NCBI GenBank assembly: GCA_000231825.2
Contig: JH720347.1
Span: 186,001 to 250,000, forward strand
Reading direction: 5' to 3'
Length of the DNA stretch: 64,000 nt
Origin: Tetrahymena elliotti 4EA
Lineage: Eukaryota; Ciliophora; Oligohymenophorea; Hymenostomatida; Tetrahymenidae
Below are positions 25,554 to 41,552 of this stretch, piece by piece (within the stretch, counting starts at the first letter, position 1; every line of letters begins with the position of its first letter). A program made the translations under genes and the position numbers. Below the pieces are notes generated by a model. The model had not been told where the DNA came from and did not search any database. It saw nothing but the letters and a program-made list of their open reading frames with translations.

Positions 25554-26651
25554 ATGCCTCAACTAATTACTCAAGTAGTTATGATAAAATCTAAAAGTGT
25601 CAATGACGAATTGGCTACTAATCTTCCTGATGCATCAAGATAATAATCTGTTGATGTGAAATCTACTTAGAATGATGAAAAAAAGAGCTGTGATGAATAG
25701 TTTACTAATATTCCTGACACATTAAAGTAAACTGTTGAAATGTAGTCTATTTAGAATGATGAAAAAAATAGCAGTGATCTATCTAGCTTTTAAAAGAGCA
25801 ACTCATCTTTTAGTAAGAGAAACTGGGATAATCAAAAAGATTAGATCTATATTGAATACTCAGACTCTATGTCTTTCATTAATATTTTTATCACCATATT
25901 GGTCTGGGTTTTTCTTTATTTCGCAATTTCTGAGTCTATTGGAAAAGTCTCAGGGTGGTTTTTGTTTGTAGCCTGCTATATATTTTATTTGATAGAATGC
26001 ACAAACTGTCCTATCTTTAAGAGCATGATAAAGAGAAAGTGGAATTTTGAGCATATATAAATGTATATTAATTCATTTATGAATTTAACTCCTATGATAA
26101 CATACGCCATTAACAAATTAGTAGCTGTTCCTTAAAATAATAACTCTGAAAAAACCTAATAATAGAATGACATAGAATCTTAAAATCCATCTAATAATTA
26201 ACAAAGCTAGAATAATTAAAATTCCCCTTGTTAATTAAATACAACAATTTAATTCTAGCAAGAAACAATCAACTTTGAATTTGATAAAATAAACTACGAG
26301 TTAATTAACTTTGATGAAATAACTAACCATTACGATGCATTTAAATTGAAGATTAATTCTGTTTCAAAAATCTCTGATGAATACTCATAAAGCATTTGGT
26401 CTAAAAAGAAAGAACAATTCAAATAAGAGTAAGAATAGATTAAAGGTGCTAAAATTATTAGCTCTATTTAATATACTGATTTCAATAATTAAAAATACAT
26501 ACTTTTCATGAAATCATCTACTAAATTCTACATCAATATGATATCTTACTCTGTACTATCTGTTCTTGGCCTCTCAATAATCTTTAGAATTTTCTACAAC
26601 ATATCCATTCCTACCATATCAGCTTAACTTGAAAAGAAGCTTTCATGCTGA
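25554..26651 (+). CDS. three-helix membrane protein, possibly TMEM151-like
   Basis: A single-exon frame of 365 residues from ATG 25554 to TGA 26649. Residues 1-105 are hydrophilic and contain a duplicated 29-residue block (see findings). Two adjacent membrane helices follow: INIFITILVWVFLYFAI and GWFLFVACYIFYLIE. Next come ECTNC and KRKWNFEHIQMYINSFMNLTPMITYAINKLVAV, an Asn/Gln-rich linker, a mainly hydrophilic domain of about 110 residues with YELINFDEITNHYDAFKL, and a last helix near the C-terminus, FYINMISYSVLSVLGLSIIF. The arrangement of paired N-terminal helices, an E-C motif, a TP-I-Y-I segment and a soluble domain faintly recalls TMEM151 proteins, whose function is unknown. I would not assign the family without a search. 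No signal peptide precedes the first helix. Confidence 0.75.
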
Positions 26652-28056
26652 TTTTCAAAACAAAAAACAAAAGACAAATAATTTAATTAATTTTATTCAA
26701 ATCAAAATAACTAACTCACTTTCATTCACTAATTATATATAATATCTAAACAAAAAATACTTAACCTATACTGTTTACTTTATTTATTCTATCACCATGT
26801 AATTCCATCTTTTAATCAATTATTCAATTAAATCATCAATATCTGAATTTTCATTATTATAATTATTAGCAGCTTTTGTAAAAAATTTCATTTTTGTATT
26901 TAATATCTTAATTTTCTTCACAAAAAATCTAATTTTAATCCATTTTTTATTGCCTTCAAAAGAAACACAAAATTCTTTTATTTTTTGGTTGAAATTAAAA
27001 AAACTAGATCATTTTCTGAAAAAATGTAAATTTTTTTATTTAAAAAGTAATCAAAATATCATTATCATGATGTTATAATTTTCATCATTTTGAAAAGAAA
27101 AAATAAACCTTTTTCTGTGCCGCTAGAAAAAAATTTTTGGATAGTATTTCATGTAATAAAAATAAAATAAAACCAATCTAATATACTGGATCTTCTCTTT
27201 GAAAAATTTACTGACCTAAATTTCAAAATATGGATAGATTTATAAAAAACTCAAATAATTTAAAATATTTATGTTTTTTTACAACTTTTTGTTTACTTTA
27301 AAATTTACATTCTAAAAAATCCATTTCTGGTGATTATTTGCTCTAATATTAAAGAGCAGAAATTACTGAAATTTAAGCTTGTATATTTTTGATCTTTGAT
27401 GATGTAATAAGAAAAGTAAAAAATTTTGTGATCAAAAAACAAGATTTAATTAAGAAATTAAAATATTAATAATTTATTTAAAACAATTGTAAATTAATTA
27501 AAATAAATAAAATTAATAAATAAATACAGTAAATCTATTATGATGAAAATAATTATTATATTTTGTTTTGTGATTTATGTATAATAAATGTTTAAGTGTA
27601 TGTTAAGATATTTTAATATAATAATTTAAGTTTGCAAATTTAATGCATTAATTTTGTAAATGTTTCAAGAAAATTCTGAATTTATCTAATTAAAGTGTAT
27701 AGATATGAAGATGACAAATAAATATTTTTTATAAAAAAAATAAATAGAAAAAGGTATTTTAATTAGATAGATAAACACATAACTCATTTTTAAAAAAAGT
27801 GGTGAATTACTAGTGGAGATATAGTTGAATAATCAAATTTTAGTGGAAATAGTTAATTTTATTGAACAGAAATATCTTTGAAATATCCTAGAATATATAT
27901 AAAAGAAAATATTAAAAAGAATAGAGAGAAGACTTCTATAAATACTCACTGTTCTAATTTATCATGATTTAATTGCTATATCAAACATTAAACAAATCCT
28001 TGTTTTAAAATAAAAAAATTAACCACGCAACATACTTTAACTTTTGTTCAATAATC
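26652..28056. other. AT-rich spacer
   Basis: About 1.4 kb between co-oriented genes; contains the presumed aminopeptidase promoter near its end. No coding or RNA feature is evident. Confidence 0.55.
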
Positions 28057-30499
28057 ATGTCTTAGAAATTAGTTTAGATTAGATCCCTTATGGCTTAGCA
28101 TGGACTTAAGGCTTACCTCGTTCCTCACGATGATTAACACAGTGTATGGTTTTCAATATTGCAAAAATTAATATCTATTTTATCTGATTAAAGTTAAATT
28201 TCATAATTTAAGCATATTTTAATTTTTAACTACTTTAGAGTGAATACATTGCTAGCTCAGATGAAAGATTAGCTTTCATTTCTGGATTCAAAGGTTCTGC
28301 CGGACTTGCTCTTATTAGCGATACCAACGCCTACCTTTACACTGATTCTAGATATTGGATCGCTGTAATTTTAAATTTTTTAATACTAATCTCTACCTCA
28401 TTTTAATTGGCAAAATCATGAAAAAATAATCATACAAAAATTAAAAAATCTCATCCTTAAATTTTAAATAAAAGGCTTCTTAATAACTTGAATAAGGTTG
28501 GGAATTGAAGAAGACTGGATTAGGTAATTAAGCTTAAATTATGAATAATATAATGATTTTTTTTATTATCCATTTGAATAGGCTTTAAAAGTTGGTTTGC
28601 AGAGGCTGCTGAGTAATAAGCAGGACACAAAATTGGTTATGATCCTCTTCTTATTTAAGCAGGTAATAACGAATACATGAAAAAAGTTAAAGAAGGTTAT
28701 TGAAATATACTAATCAATTTTAAAAATTCATTAGATGCAGTCGAAAATAGAACAAAATACTTTAAGCAACACAACATTGATTTTGTTTCTGTAGAAACTA
28801 ATTTGGTCGATGCTGTCTGGACTGATAAGCCAGCTGATTCATTAGATAAAGTATAAAATATATTTAAGGGGATTTTAAGACAAAAAACAATTAAAATAAA
28901 AAATTTAGATTTTCAGACATGAAGATAAGTATGTTGGTTAAACTGCTGCTGAAAAAATTGCAGTCATTGGACAAGAACTTAAGAATATTGGTGCTAATGC
29001 AACCCTTACAGCAAAGCTTGACGAAATTGCATGTATAAATTTAGAATATCTTTAAAAGAATAATTATTAGATTTAGAAATTACTATTAAAATTTTTAAAA
29101 TGTTTATAATTTTTGCTTTTTTAAAATAGGGATTCTCAATTTAAGAGGTTCTGATATTAGCTTCAATCCTGTATTTAAAGCATACTTGATTTTGAATTAT
29201 TGCTTCTAAACCAATACTAATAAAGGTTTACTCTACATTAACGATCAAAAAGTACCTGAAGATATTCGTCAATATTTAGAATCAATTCATATTTAAATCA
29301 GACCTTATACTTAAGTATTAACTGATGTTTAAAGTATTGATCAAAAGATTGCCATTCATAAAGGAGAAGTTAACTACAAAATTTTAAGTTCTATTCCCTC
29401 ACAATTTGTTGTTGAATAGACTGGTACTGCTATTATTAATAGATTGAAGGGAGTTAAAACTGCTACTTAAATTCAAGGTTTTAAGACTTGCAACATTAGA
29501 GATGGTGCTGCTTTAGTTAGCTATTTAGCTTGGTTAGAAAACGAATTAGTTGTTAAGAAAGCTAAATGGACTGAATTCACTGCTTCTCAAGTTTTGGATA
29601 ATAAGAGAAGAGCCAATGAATTGAACGTCGGTCTTTCCTTCGACACTATTTCATCTACTGGTCCTAATGGTGCTGTTGTCCACTACCGTGCTGAAGAAGC
29701 TACTGCTTTAACTCTTAACACTCACTAGATTTATTTAGTAGATTCTGGTGCTTAATATCAGTATTTATTTAAACTAATTATTTCTAAAATATTTATCTTC
29801 ATTATAAATTTAATAGTGATGGAACCACTGATACTACTAGAACTGTTCACTTCGGTACCCCTACTGAGGAAGAAAAGGATGCATACACTAGAGTTCTTCT
29901 TGGTAATTTAGATATTTAGCGTGTCTAATGGCCCGCCAGTTCAAGAATTGCAGGTTCTGATATTGATGCTCTTGCTCGTAAGTATTTATGGTAAAAGGGA
30001 TTAGATTACGGTCATGGTACTGGACATGGTGTTGGTCATTTCTTGAATGTTCATGAAGGACCTCACGGTATTAGCAAGTTCAGAAGTGAACCTCTTATTG
30101 AAGGAATGATTGTTACTGATGGTAAAAAAATAATTAAAAACAAATGAAATTAAATTTAATAAAATAAAGAACCAGGATATTATAAGGAAGGCCACTTTGG
30201 TATTAGAATTGAAGATGATCTTGTTGTTGTTAAGAAGCCAACCTAAGGTTTCTTAGGATTTGACAATCTTACTCTTGTCCCATATGACAGAAATCTCATC
30301 GATTTAAGTTTACTCTCAAAGGCTGATAAAGACTACATCAATACTTATCACCAAAAGGTAAAATGAAAAAAATTAGAATTTAAAAATAATTTTTTTAAAA
30401 ACAACTAAATAGGTAAGAAGTTTGTTAGCTCCTTTATTAGAATAACAAAACGACCAAATAGCTCTTGCTTATCTTAACAAACACACTGCTGAATTATGA
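28057..30499 (+). CDS. X-prolyl aminopeptidase (aminopeptidase P, M24B)
   Basis: Removes an N-terminal residue that precedes Pro, using two divalent metals; cytosolic family of about 600-620 residues. Ten exons keep frame: 28057-28143, 28239-28364, 28475-28523, 28582-28662, 28735-28850, 28909-29032, 29130-29760, 29817-30121, 30170-30357 and 30413-30499, total 597 residues. The N-terminal creatinase-like domain opens [19 protein letters not shown] and has [17 protein letters not shown] and [10 protein letters not shown]. The catalytic pita-bread domain keeps the full metal set: Asp in LVDSGAQY, Asp in [16 protein letters not shown], His in [19 protein letters not shown], Glu in TDEPGYY and Glu in [10 protein letters not shown]. 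No signal peptide or tail anchor, matching cytosolic XPNPEP1 rather than the membrane form. The intron at 29761 splits the metal-binding QY/DG motif. Short AT-rich introns are typical of the window. Confidence 0.95.
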
Positions 30500-31345
30500 A
30501 ATATTAAAAGATGAATAAAAATAATTAAAATTTAAGTGTATTTTTTAATGCGATTAATATTAATTGTAAAGATATTTTCAATTACAAATTAAAAAAAACT
30601 GTTATAGCCTAATAATATGTTATTATTTAAAATTTTACATTAAAATGTTTAATTTAAAAGCTAAATTTCATAATTGTAATTAAAAAAAAATTAATTAATT
30701 AAATGATACATAAATTATTTTCAAATAATATCTCCAAATATAAGTTTTTAATAATTAATATTATTTTTGTAGTGAATTTAATATTAAAATCAATTTAATA
30801 AATTCAATAAGTATGTATATATTAATTTTAAATTATCAAAAATAATTAATTATCAGTAAAGATCTTAAGGTACTTTAATTAAAAAAAAATTTTGTAAATG
30901 TGATAAATATTTTGAGATAAATTTTACAGAAAGATTGTAAAATAAAGACAGACAATTAATATTTCAAAACTTTTCTTTTTTAAATTTGAAAATATTTTTT
31001 AACTAACTAATATTAAATATTTACGATATTAATTCTCATTACATTACATAAATTATAATTGGAATTAAATTTATATTAGAATAAATTTAACAAATTTCAA
31101 AAAAAAATAGAATTAGATAATAAATTAAACAAATAAAAATTGGTTTTTTAATTTGAATAAAATTAAACAAAAAGTAATCTACTTTTTTTAGAGGGTTTAT
31201 AGTTTTGAATATTTTTGTTTTTTTTGAGTAACTATATCTATTTAAACTTTATTAAATTATTTCAATATAATTACCTATTTAATTAATAAACAATCCTTTT
31301 TATTAAAAGCAGGCATACTTTAAAATTAAGTTTAAAGCATTTTAA
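30500..31345. other. AT-rich spacer
   Basis: Between two co-oriented genes; no coding frame or structured element recognised. Confidence 0.5.
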
Positions 31346-32359
31346 ATGGCTTTAGACGACAAACATATTATTGTGCTTCTTTTGATTAGCAGCGGTTGCT
31401 CATTTTTATCAACATTTTCTGTAATAGCATATAGTTTTATTAGAAGGAACATATTTAATTCCTATCCTTATGAATTAGTTTTGATGCTTTGTATTAGTGA
31501 TTTCTTTTTCAGCTCTACAAATGTTTCTAGATCTATTTGGATGCTTATAGATCCTGACGCTAAGCTAACCTAAATTGGATGCTACCTTATGGGTATACAT
31601 GTCTAAACTTGGATGCTTAGCTCATTTATTTGCACATCTACTATACAGTATTCTATATATATGAGAGTGATTAAAAAAGAAAAAACTCATTAAAAATCTC
31701 CATTTAGAAGATTTTGGATTTTCAATTATTTGATCCCTTTGATTAGTGGGGTGATTTTATATTTCACTGGGGCTATTGGATATGTAGGACCATTTGAAAA
31801 TACATTTTGCTTTATTAATGCAGGAGATTAATTAAAAACTGATATTATTACGATGCTATTCTATTATATACCATATATTATTATTTTAGTGTTTAATTCA
31901 GTAACTATAGGATTAATAGTTAATTATTATGCAAAATTAAAAGAAACAGAAACTTGTATAATATAAAATGAATACAAAAAGCTGGTATTCTATCCTATCA
32001 TTTTAATTTTTTGCTTTTTTCCAATAATTATTTCAAGAATACTTGCTCGCTTTGGGATAGAGAATGATATATTTATTTAAGTTGGCTTCATTATTGATAA
32101 TTTAATAGGCTTGTTTAATTCTATGTTTTACTTTATTTTTTCCATAAATCCATGCTATTTGGAAAAATTGTATTAATTGTACATATCTTAAAATGTATAA
32201 AATTAACCTCCTAATTTACAAAATAATGATTCAAATGATATTCAATCTTAAGAGGAGTCTAATGGTCTATAAGAAGCTATGCTTTATTATAATAGATAAA
32301 GTTTATCCTTTGAAGATTCTGAATCACAAAAAGAAAATAAATCTTCTGAGAATGCATGA
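31346..32359 (+). CDS. seven-transmembrane receptor of the cAMP-receptor-like (Dicty_CAR) type
   Basis: A single-exon frame of 337 residues, ATG 31346 to TGA 32357. Seven hydrophobic helices are visible: the first at IVLLLISSGCSFLSTFSVIAY, the second in YELVLMLCISDFFFS with the SD pair typical of helix 2, the third starting after GCYLMGIHVQTWMLSSF, then IFNYLIPLISGVILYF, FYYIPYIIILVFNSV, LVFYPIILIFCFFPIIIS, and the last ending in IFSINPCYL, which resembles the N-P-x-x-Y end of helix 7. A Cys in GCYLMG at the top of helix 3 and FCFIN in loop 2 could form the usual disulfide. The C-terminal 60 residues are Gln/Asn/Ser-rich, probably cytosolic. Family receptors signal through G proteins at the plasma membrane. 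Ligand cannot be inferred. Confidence 0.85.
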
Positions 32360-33129
32360 TAATGATTACATTAAAATATCGAACAAAGCAATAGAGATAT
32401 TGATATTTTCTTTAATTAATTCTAATAATATTTTTCTATTTCTTTTATAATATATTGACAATAATTTATACTGTATACCTTTAATTTAATTTTATTTATT
32501 TACTCGTGCTTATGTAAAGGGAAATTCAAATAGTTACAATTATATTCACAAAAAATACCTTCATTAACCTTGAATACTGTCAAATCAAATACAAAATAAT
32601 ATTTTTTTAATTAATTATTTAAAAAAATTAAGAATTTTTTGGAAATTTAATTACTAAATTTAAATTCTTTTTTCGATTAAACGATGTAATTTAGCATGAA
32701 TAATTTTACTTATCCGCATATTATTTTTTATAACAAAAATCATTCTTTTTTTTACCATAAATCAAGAGTGTTAAGTCTAGAAAATTAATGAAAAGATAAA
32801 TGACTGTCAAGTTAATCTTAAAGGGTTATGATTATTATTTAAAATATGTGACCCTTCTTGTTAAATAGTATTTATGAGTTATTCCTGAAAATTTCTCTTT
32901 ATTTTGTAATTATTTGTATACTTTTTTTATCAAAAGCAATAAGGTAAGGGCATTTAAAGTTAAAAAAAAAATTAAAATTCTTTGAATTTAACTGATAGCA
33001 AATAATATACATATTTAATTAAAATAAAAATTGTAAAATTTTGTTTGATATAAATAAGTAGCAAGTAGGAGGAGTAGTGAATCATTTACAAAGTTTTACA
33101 ACCAAGGTTAAATTTAATTAAAAAAGGTG
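32360..33129. other. AT-rich spacer
   Basis: Upstream region of the ABC transporter gene; no coding frame seen. The last 60 bases are relatively G-rich (gcaagtaggaggagtagtg). Confidence 0.5.
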
Positions 33130-37529
<4,400 letters not shown>

Positions 37530-38929
37530 AATATAAACCAAAAGCAATAAGCAAGATAGTGTATAACTTTTAGACATTATTTTAATCTAAAAATGATGAT
37601 TTCGAAAAAAAACCTATACTATTAATTTAATGAATAATATTTTAAAGCATGTGAAAGTAGTTGTGTGTCTTTATTATATCATGTATTCTATTTTAAAATA
37701 TTTTTTTATAAAATAAAATAAATACAACAAATCAAAGAATCATTCATTCTATAGATCGATCAATCAACCATTCAATAAATCACCTAAAGTTTCTTTTTTA
37801 AGTTTTAAATTTGTTTAATGCAAAAAGCAAAACAATAAAAAACAAGCCAAAGATATTCAATCAAAAATTATAATGAATTTATTTTGTAAATAAATAAATA
37901 GAAATAGTTGTTTAGAAATCACCAAATTAAGAGTTACCGTTTTTGTAATTTATTTATATTTTCTTTTTCAACTGTATTTTTGATCAATTTTTGTATTAAA
38001 ATAAACAAACATTTCTGCTTTTTTTGCTATTGACTTAAAAAAAATTTAGTTTATTTATCAACTTTAGCGTTATTATTATAAAAAGCATCATCTGTCAATT
38101 TTTAAAATATCATCACTTTTTCTGATTTTTTATCAGTTCTGATATTATTTCTTAATCACTCATAAAATAACTTTGCAGGAATTATACATACTTAAATAAA
38201 ATATTTACAAAATTATTTTAAGTAGTATAAATAATAAAAATCAAAATTTAAATCAAAATAATTTTAAAATTTAAAAAAAATTAAATATCATTTATTTAAA
38301 AAAAAAATATTTTTTCGGTTATTAAATATTTTATGAAGAAAAATATTTAAAGTCAGCCATCATATTGAAAAACCTATTCAACAAGAAATCTATTGATCCT
38401 AGAAAAATAAATGGAAAACACAAGAATTTTAAGGACCATATTTTACTTGGGCAGTAGTATAAAGATCATTTTACATTTTATAATTTTTAATATTTTTAGT
38501 ATTAAAAATACATAAATAATGCTTTAGAATATTTTATGAAGAAAAATCAGATAAAATCTAAATTTATTTGAATAAAATTCATCTAAATTTTTGTGATAAT
38601 TTTTTAATACACGCACTCCAAAAATATTATTGATTGTTAATTGGAATTTTTTTAATCAACAAAAATTAAATCTCAACTCTAAGAGTTAAATTTACTTAAG
38701 TTAAAATTTGTCTATGATTAAATGACATAATTAACTAGCAAAGTAATTTGCTAGTTTTTTTTTGGAAAGACAAGGTATTTAAAAGAAATAAAATATAAAT
38801 CAAAATCGATCAAAGGTTAAATTTTTAGCCTTTTAATTCATGATGAAAATCTCCTATTTATTTATATAGACTTGATCAAAAATTATTCAAAAATTATTAA
38901 ATTAATATCTTTTGAATTCAGATTTTTAA
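37530..38929. other. AT-rich spacer with a strong hairpin
   Basis: About 1.4 kb between co-oriented transporter genes. The only structured element recognised is the 10-bp hairpin at 38733-38756, listed separately. Confidence 0.55.
38733..38764 (+). other. perfect 10-bp hairpin followed by a T run
   Basis: aactagcaaa at 38733-38742 pairs exactly with tttgctagtt at 38747-38756 around the loop gtaa, and nine T's run from the end of the stem. The form resembles a stem with a U-tract terminator. It sits about 170 bp before the MFS gene start, so a role in its 5' region or in a small RNA is possible but not shown. Confidence 0.6.
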
Positions 38930-40285
38930 ATGGGAGAACAAGATATAGATTAGAGTTTAGTTTCACAAATTTAGCCTGAATCAAGCGATTTAAGCAAAAA
39001 TCTAGAACTCAGAAGATGGTTCATTCTAGCTGTCTTTTCACTCTTTTCATTTTCAAATGCTTCTGGATTTGTTACATATTCACCTATCATTTCACAATCA
39101 TAAGATTTTTATAATGTATCCGAATAAGATATCTTATGGTTGGCTAATTGCTATTATTTAACCTATACTTTTCTGGCTATACCTACTCTTTATTTCTTTC
39201 GCTGGAGACTAGATTTTTCTTTAATGATAGGAGTATTTTTAAATGCTTTAGGGGGTTGGCTGAGATATATAGGGAATGATTAATACTCTTTTGCAATAAT
39301 GGGTTAAATAGTACTATCAGTAGCTTAACTTTTTATTTTACCTGCTCCAGTTTTTATTGCAGAAAGATGGTTTGGGATGAGTGAAAGAGTAACAGCCACT
39401 GGTATCATGTACTTTGCTAATGTTCTAGGAGTTAGTTTCGGCTTTTTAACTTCAGTTTATTATGTTACAGATTCAAGTAAATTAAACACTTATTTGTTTT
39501 ATATGGCAATATGTCTTTCACTTGCAGCACCTTTAAGTGTTTTTGCTTTTAAAAACAAACCTACCAAACCTGCTAACTAATCAAGTAGTAATACCAATAA
39601 AATAGATGTCATCCAAACAGTGAAAATGATTTTTACAAGTCCAAAAACTCTCTTAATCACGGTATCTCTATCTCTTTACTTAGGTATATCATGGACTCTC
39701 ATATCTATTATAGATATACTGCTAAATGATTTTGGTAATGAATAGATAGCTTTAATTGGTTTATGCATTAATGTCAGTGGTACTATTTCAGGAACAATTA
39801 CAACTTTTCTTTTGGATAAAGTAATGCAAAAAGGATAAAAGCCAAATTATGATCGTTATTTACGACTATTTGCTACTATCTCACTGATTTCAATCTTTGT
39901 ATTTTCATTGATGCTCTAGCTCGATCTTTAATAAGACAACAAATTAATAATATACATAGTATGTGCCTTTATAGGTGTAGGATTTTAAGCTTTCATTCCA
40001 ATTTCAGCTCAATCATTTTTAGAAAATCTCTATCCTATGCATGAAGTAACATGCTTTACAACTTTTAATATATTTGCAAATATTCTTGGATTCATTGGAA
40101 ACATGGTTACTTCTATTAATGGATTAGGAACTGCTGGAGCCTGGATTTTGGTTGGAATGATCGTTCCTCTTTACTTTTATTTAGTTTTTAGATATAAAAC
40201 TAATTGTGCTAGATTTGATTATGAAACAAAATAGAATGACAAAGGAGTCAAAACAGACGATGCATCAGCTTTTTCAGCAAGTTGA
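38930..40285 (+). CDS. MFS transporter, FLVCR-like
   Basis: A single-exon frame of 451 residues, ATG 38930 to TGA 40283. Twelve hydrophobic helices in two groups of six are visible with a central hydrophilic loop around KNKPTKPANQSSS. The N-terminal helix RRWFILAVFSLFSFSNAS and the following FVTYSPIIS match the start of FLVCR-type carriers (SLC49), and ALGGWLRYIG followed by GQIVLSVAQLFILPAPVFIAERWFG matches helices 4-5, including the conserved AxxWFG-like turn. Animal members carry choline, ethanolamine or haem; the substrate here is unknown. The C-terminal tail is short and hydrophilic. No introns needed. Confidence 0.87.
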
Positions 40286-40630
40286 TTTCTAATTACAATA
40301 AGAACCAAATATCTCTTCTTACATTAGATAAATATAATTTGCATTCATTCTATACAATAAGAATAAAATAATTTAACAAAGCATTAACAAAAATTCACTT
40401 TCTGAACAAAAAATAAATTTAAAATATAAGGAAGTAATTATTTTCTATTTAGTTTAATGATATAAAAAAATACATTCTTTCTCTTATTGTTGTATCTATA
40501 CTAAAAGTTTTAATAAAATATTCATTTTTAGTTCAAAAATTTTTAATTAATTCAAGAAAATAAAATATTTCATGATACATTAACTTAAATAATATGATGT
40601 AAACAAAATAAAAATATGTTTTCATAAAGC

Positions 40631-40765
40631 ATGGATGAAGTCTTTTAAGAATAATTTCTTGAAGTCTTTTAAGAATGCTTTATTGAAGTGTTTTAAGAAT
40701 ACTTTATTGAAGAAGTATAGTATTTATTAAATTTATACTCAAATGCAATAATATGTAAAAATTGA
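40631..40765 (+). CDS. 44-codon ORF built from octapeptide repeats (tentative)
   Basis: ATG at 40631, TGA at 40763. In the ciliate code the 24-bp repeat reads as the octapeptide EVFQExF[LI] three times: DEVFQEQFL, EVFQECFI, EVFQEYFI, followed by EEVQYLLNLYSNAIICKN. Because the repeat unit is a multiple of three and its differences fall so that E, V, F, Q, E and F are kept, translation is conceivable. Against it: very short, no known homologue, and no intron or leader signature. It could equally be an AT-rich minisatellite in the 3' UTR of the MFS gene, whose stop is 345 bp upstream. The peptide would be acidic and amphipathic with a heptad-like alternation of hydrophobic residues. Call only as a possibility. 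Confidence 0.25.
40636..40715. repeat. 24-bp tandem repeat, just over 3 copies
   Basis: Units start at 40636, 40660, 40684 and 40708 (partial), each beginning tgaagt(c/g)ttttaagaat. Variation is limited to a few positions per unit. Confidence 0.9.
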
Positions 40766-40842
40766 CTTATTTATTAAAATTGCAATGTCATAATTCCTTG
40801 GTTATATATTTTTTAAAGTACGTTTGACAGATTTTTTCTTGA

Positions 40843-40904
40843 AATATTCTTTTGTTAACTATTGTATTTTCTTTTAATATTCTTTTGTTAATTATTGTAT
40901 TATA
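40843..40904. repeat. 33-bp tandem repeat, about 1.9 copies
   Basis: The segment starting aatattcttttgttaa at 40843 recurs at 40876 with one change in the shared part (taactattgta versus taattattgta). Confidence 0.8.
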
Positions 40905-41222
40905 AACTTATAGAATAGAATCTACATAATCATTTGATGAGATTACTTAATTTAGTTTACTTTCTGAAAATGAGAATGGAAAGTTACTACTTTAAATTTA
41001 CAGTCCTTAGAGAATATTCTGAGGAATTTACCTTATTTTTAAAAACAAAATTCAAAAGAATTGATTCTATTTAAATAATTATTATAAATAAAAATAAATA
41101 AAAGCATTAAAAAATTGAATAAGAAAAGATAGCACTCTCTCTCTATGATTAAAATTACTAATTAAATGCTTAAGTAAAGCAGAAAGATTGTTTCTACTAA
41201 GAATCTTTCATTTTATTCTTAA

Positions 41223-41531
41223 ATGTCATTTGCAAATTTAAAAGTTAAAATAAATTATTGTGACACTTGTAAAAGTAACTCAATGTTTCACTTAGCTGAG
41301 TCAGAGCTCTATGGCAAATACAGAAGAACGTTTGGAAAACATACAATTAATGTAGAAGGAATTTAAGCAAATGAAAAAGATGGAAGATTTTTGCTTGATT
41401 TACAAATTGATAATTAGGAAATTCAAAGAATATGGGACAACAGTAAACAAGGCGATATCCATGAAGATAATGTGAATTAGTTGCTTTAGATGATAGAAGA
41501 CAAACTAGCAAAGCAAAAAATAAGCAAGTGA
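41223..41531 (+). CDS. SelW/Rdx-family thioredoxin-like protein with CxxC
   Basis: A single-exon frame of 102 residues, ATG 41223 to TGA 41529. It has the Rdx order: a first strand VKINYCDTCKSN with the redox motif C-x-x-C, a helix MFHLAESELYGKYRR, a strand GRFLLDLQIDNQEIQRIWDN that matches the family's 'G.FEV...g..iWd' region, and a C-terminal helix NVNQLLQMIEDKLAKQK. In selenoprotein W the second site residue is selenocysteine; here it is Cys. Family length is about 85-110, so it is complete. It is probably a small cytosolic thiol oxidoreductase; partners are unknown. A (gtga)n-like run, gcaagtgagtgagtgag, overlaps the stop codon and begins the 3' UTR. Confidence 0.75.
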
Positions 41532-41552
41532 GTGAGTGAGATATATCTTCTT

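Larger units (their letters stand above)
40286..41222. other. spacer with two tandem repeats and a repeat micro-ORF
   Basis: Between the MFS and Rdx-like genes. It holds the 24-bp repeat with its micro-ORF and a 33-bp repeat, both listed separately. Otherwise AT-rich with no supported gene. Confidence 0.55.

Noticed and set aside
40660..40683. LEVFQ resembling a picornaviral 3C protease site
   Set aside because: A chance match inside a tandem repeat; there is no viral context.
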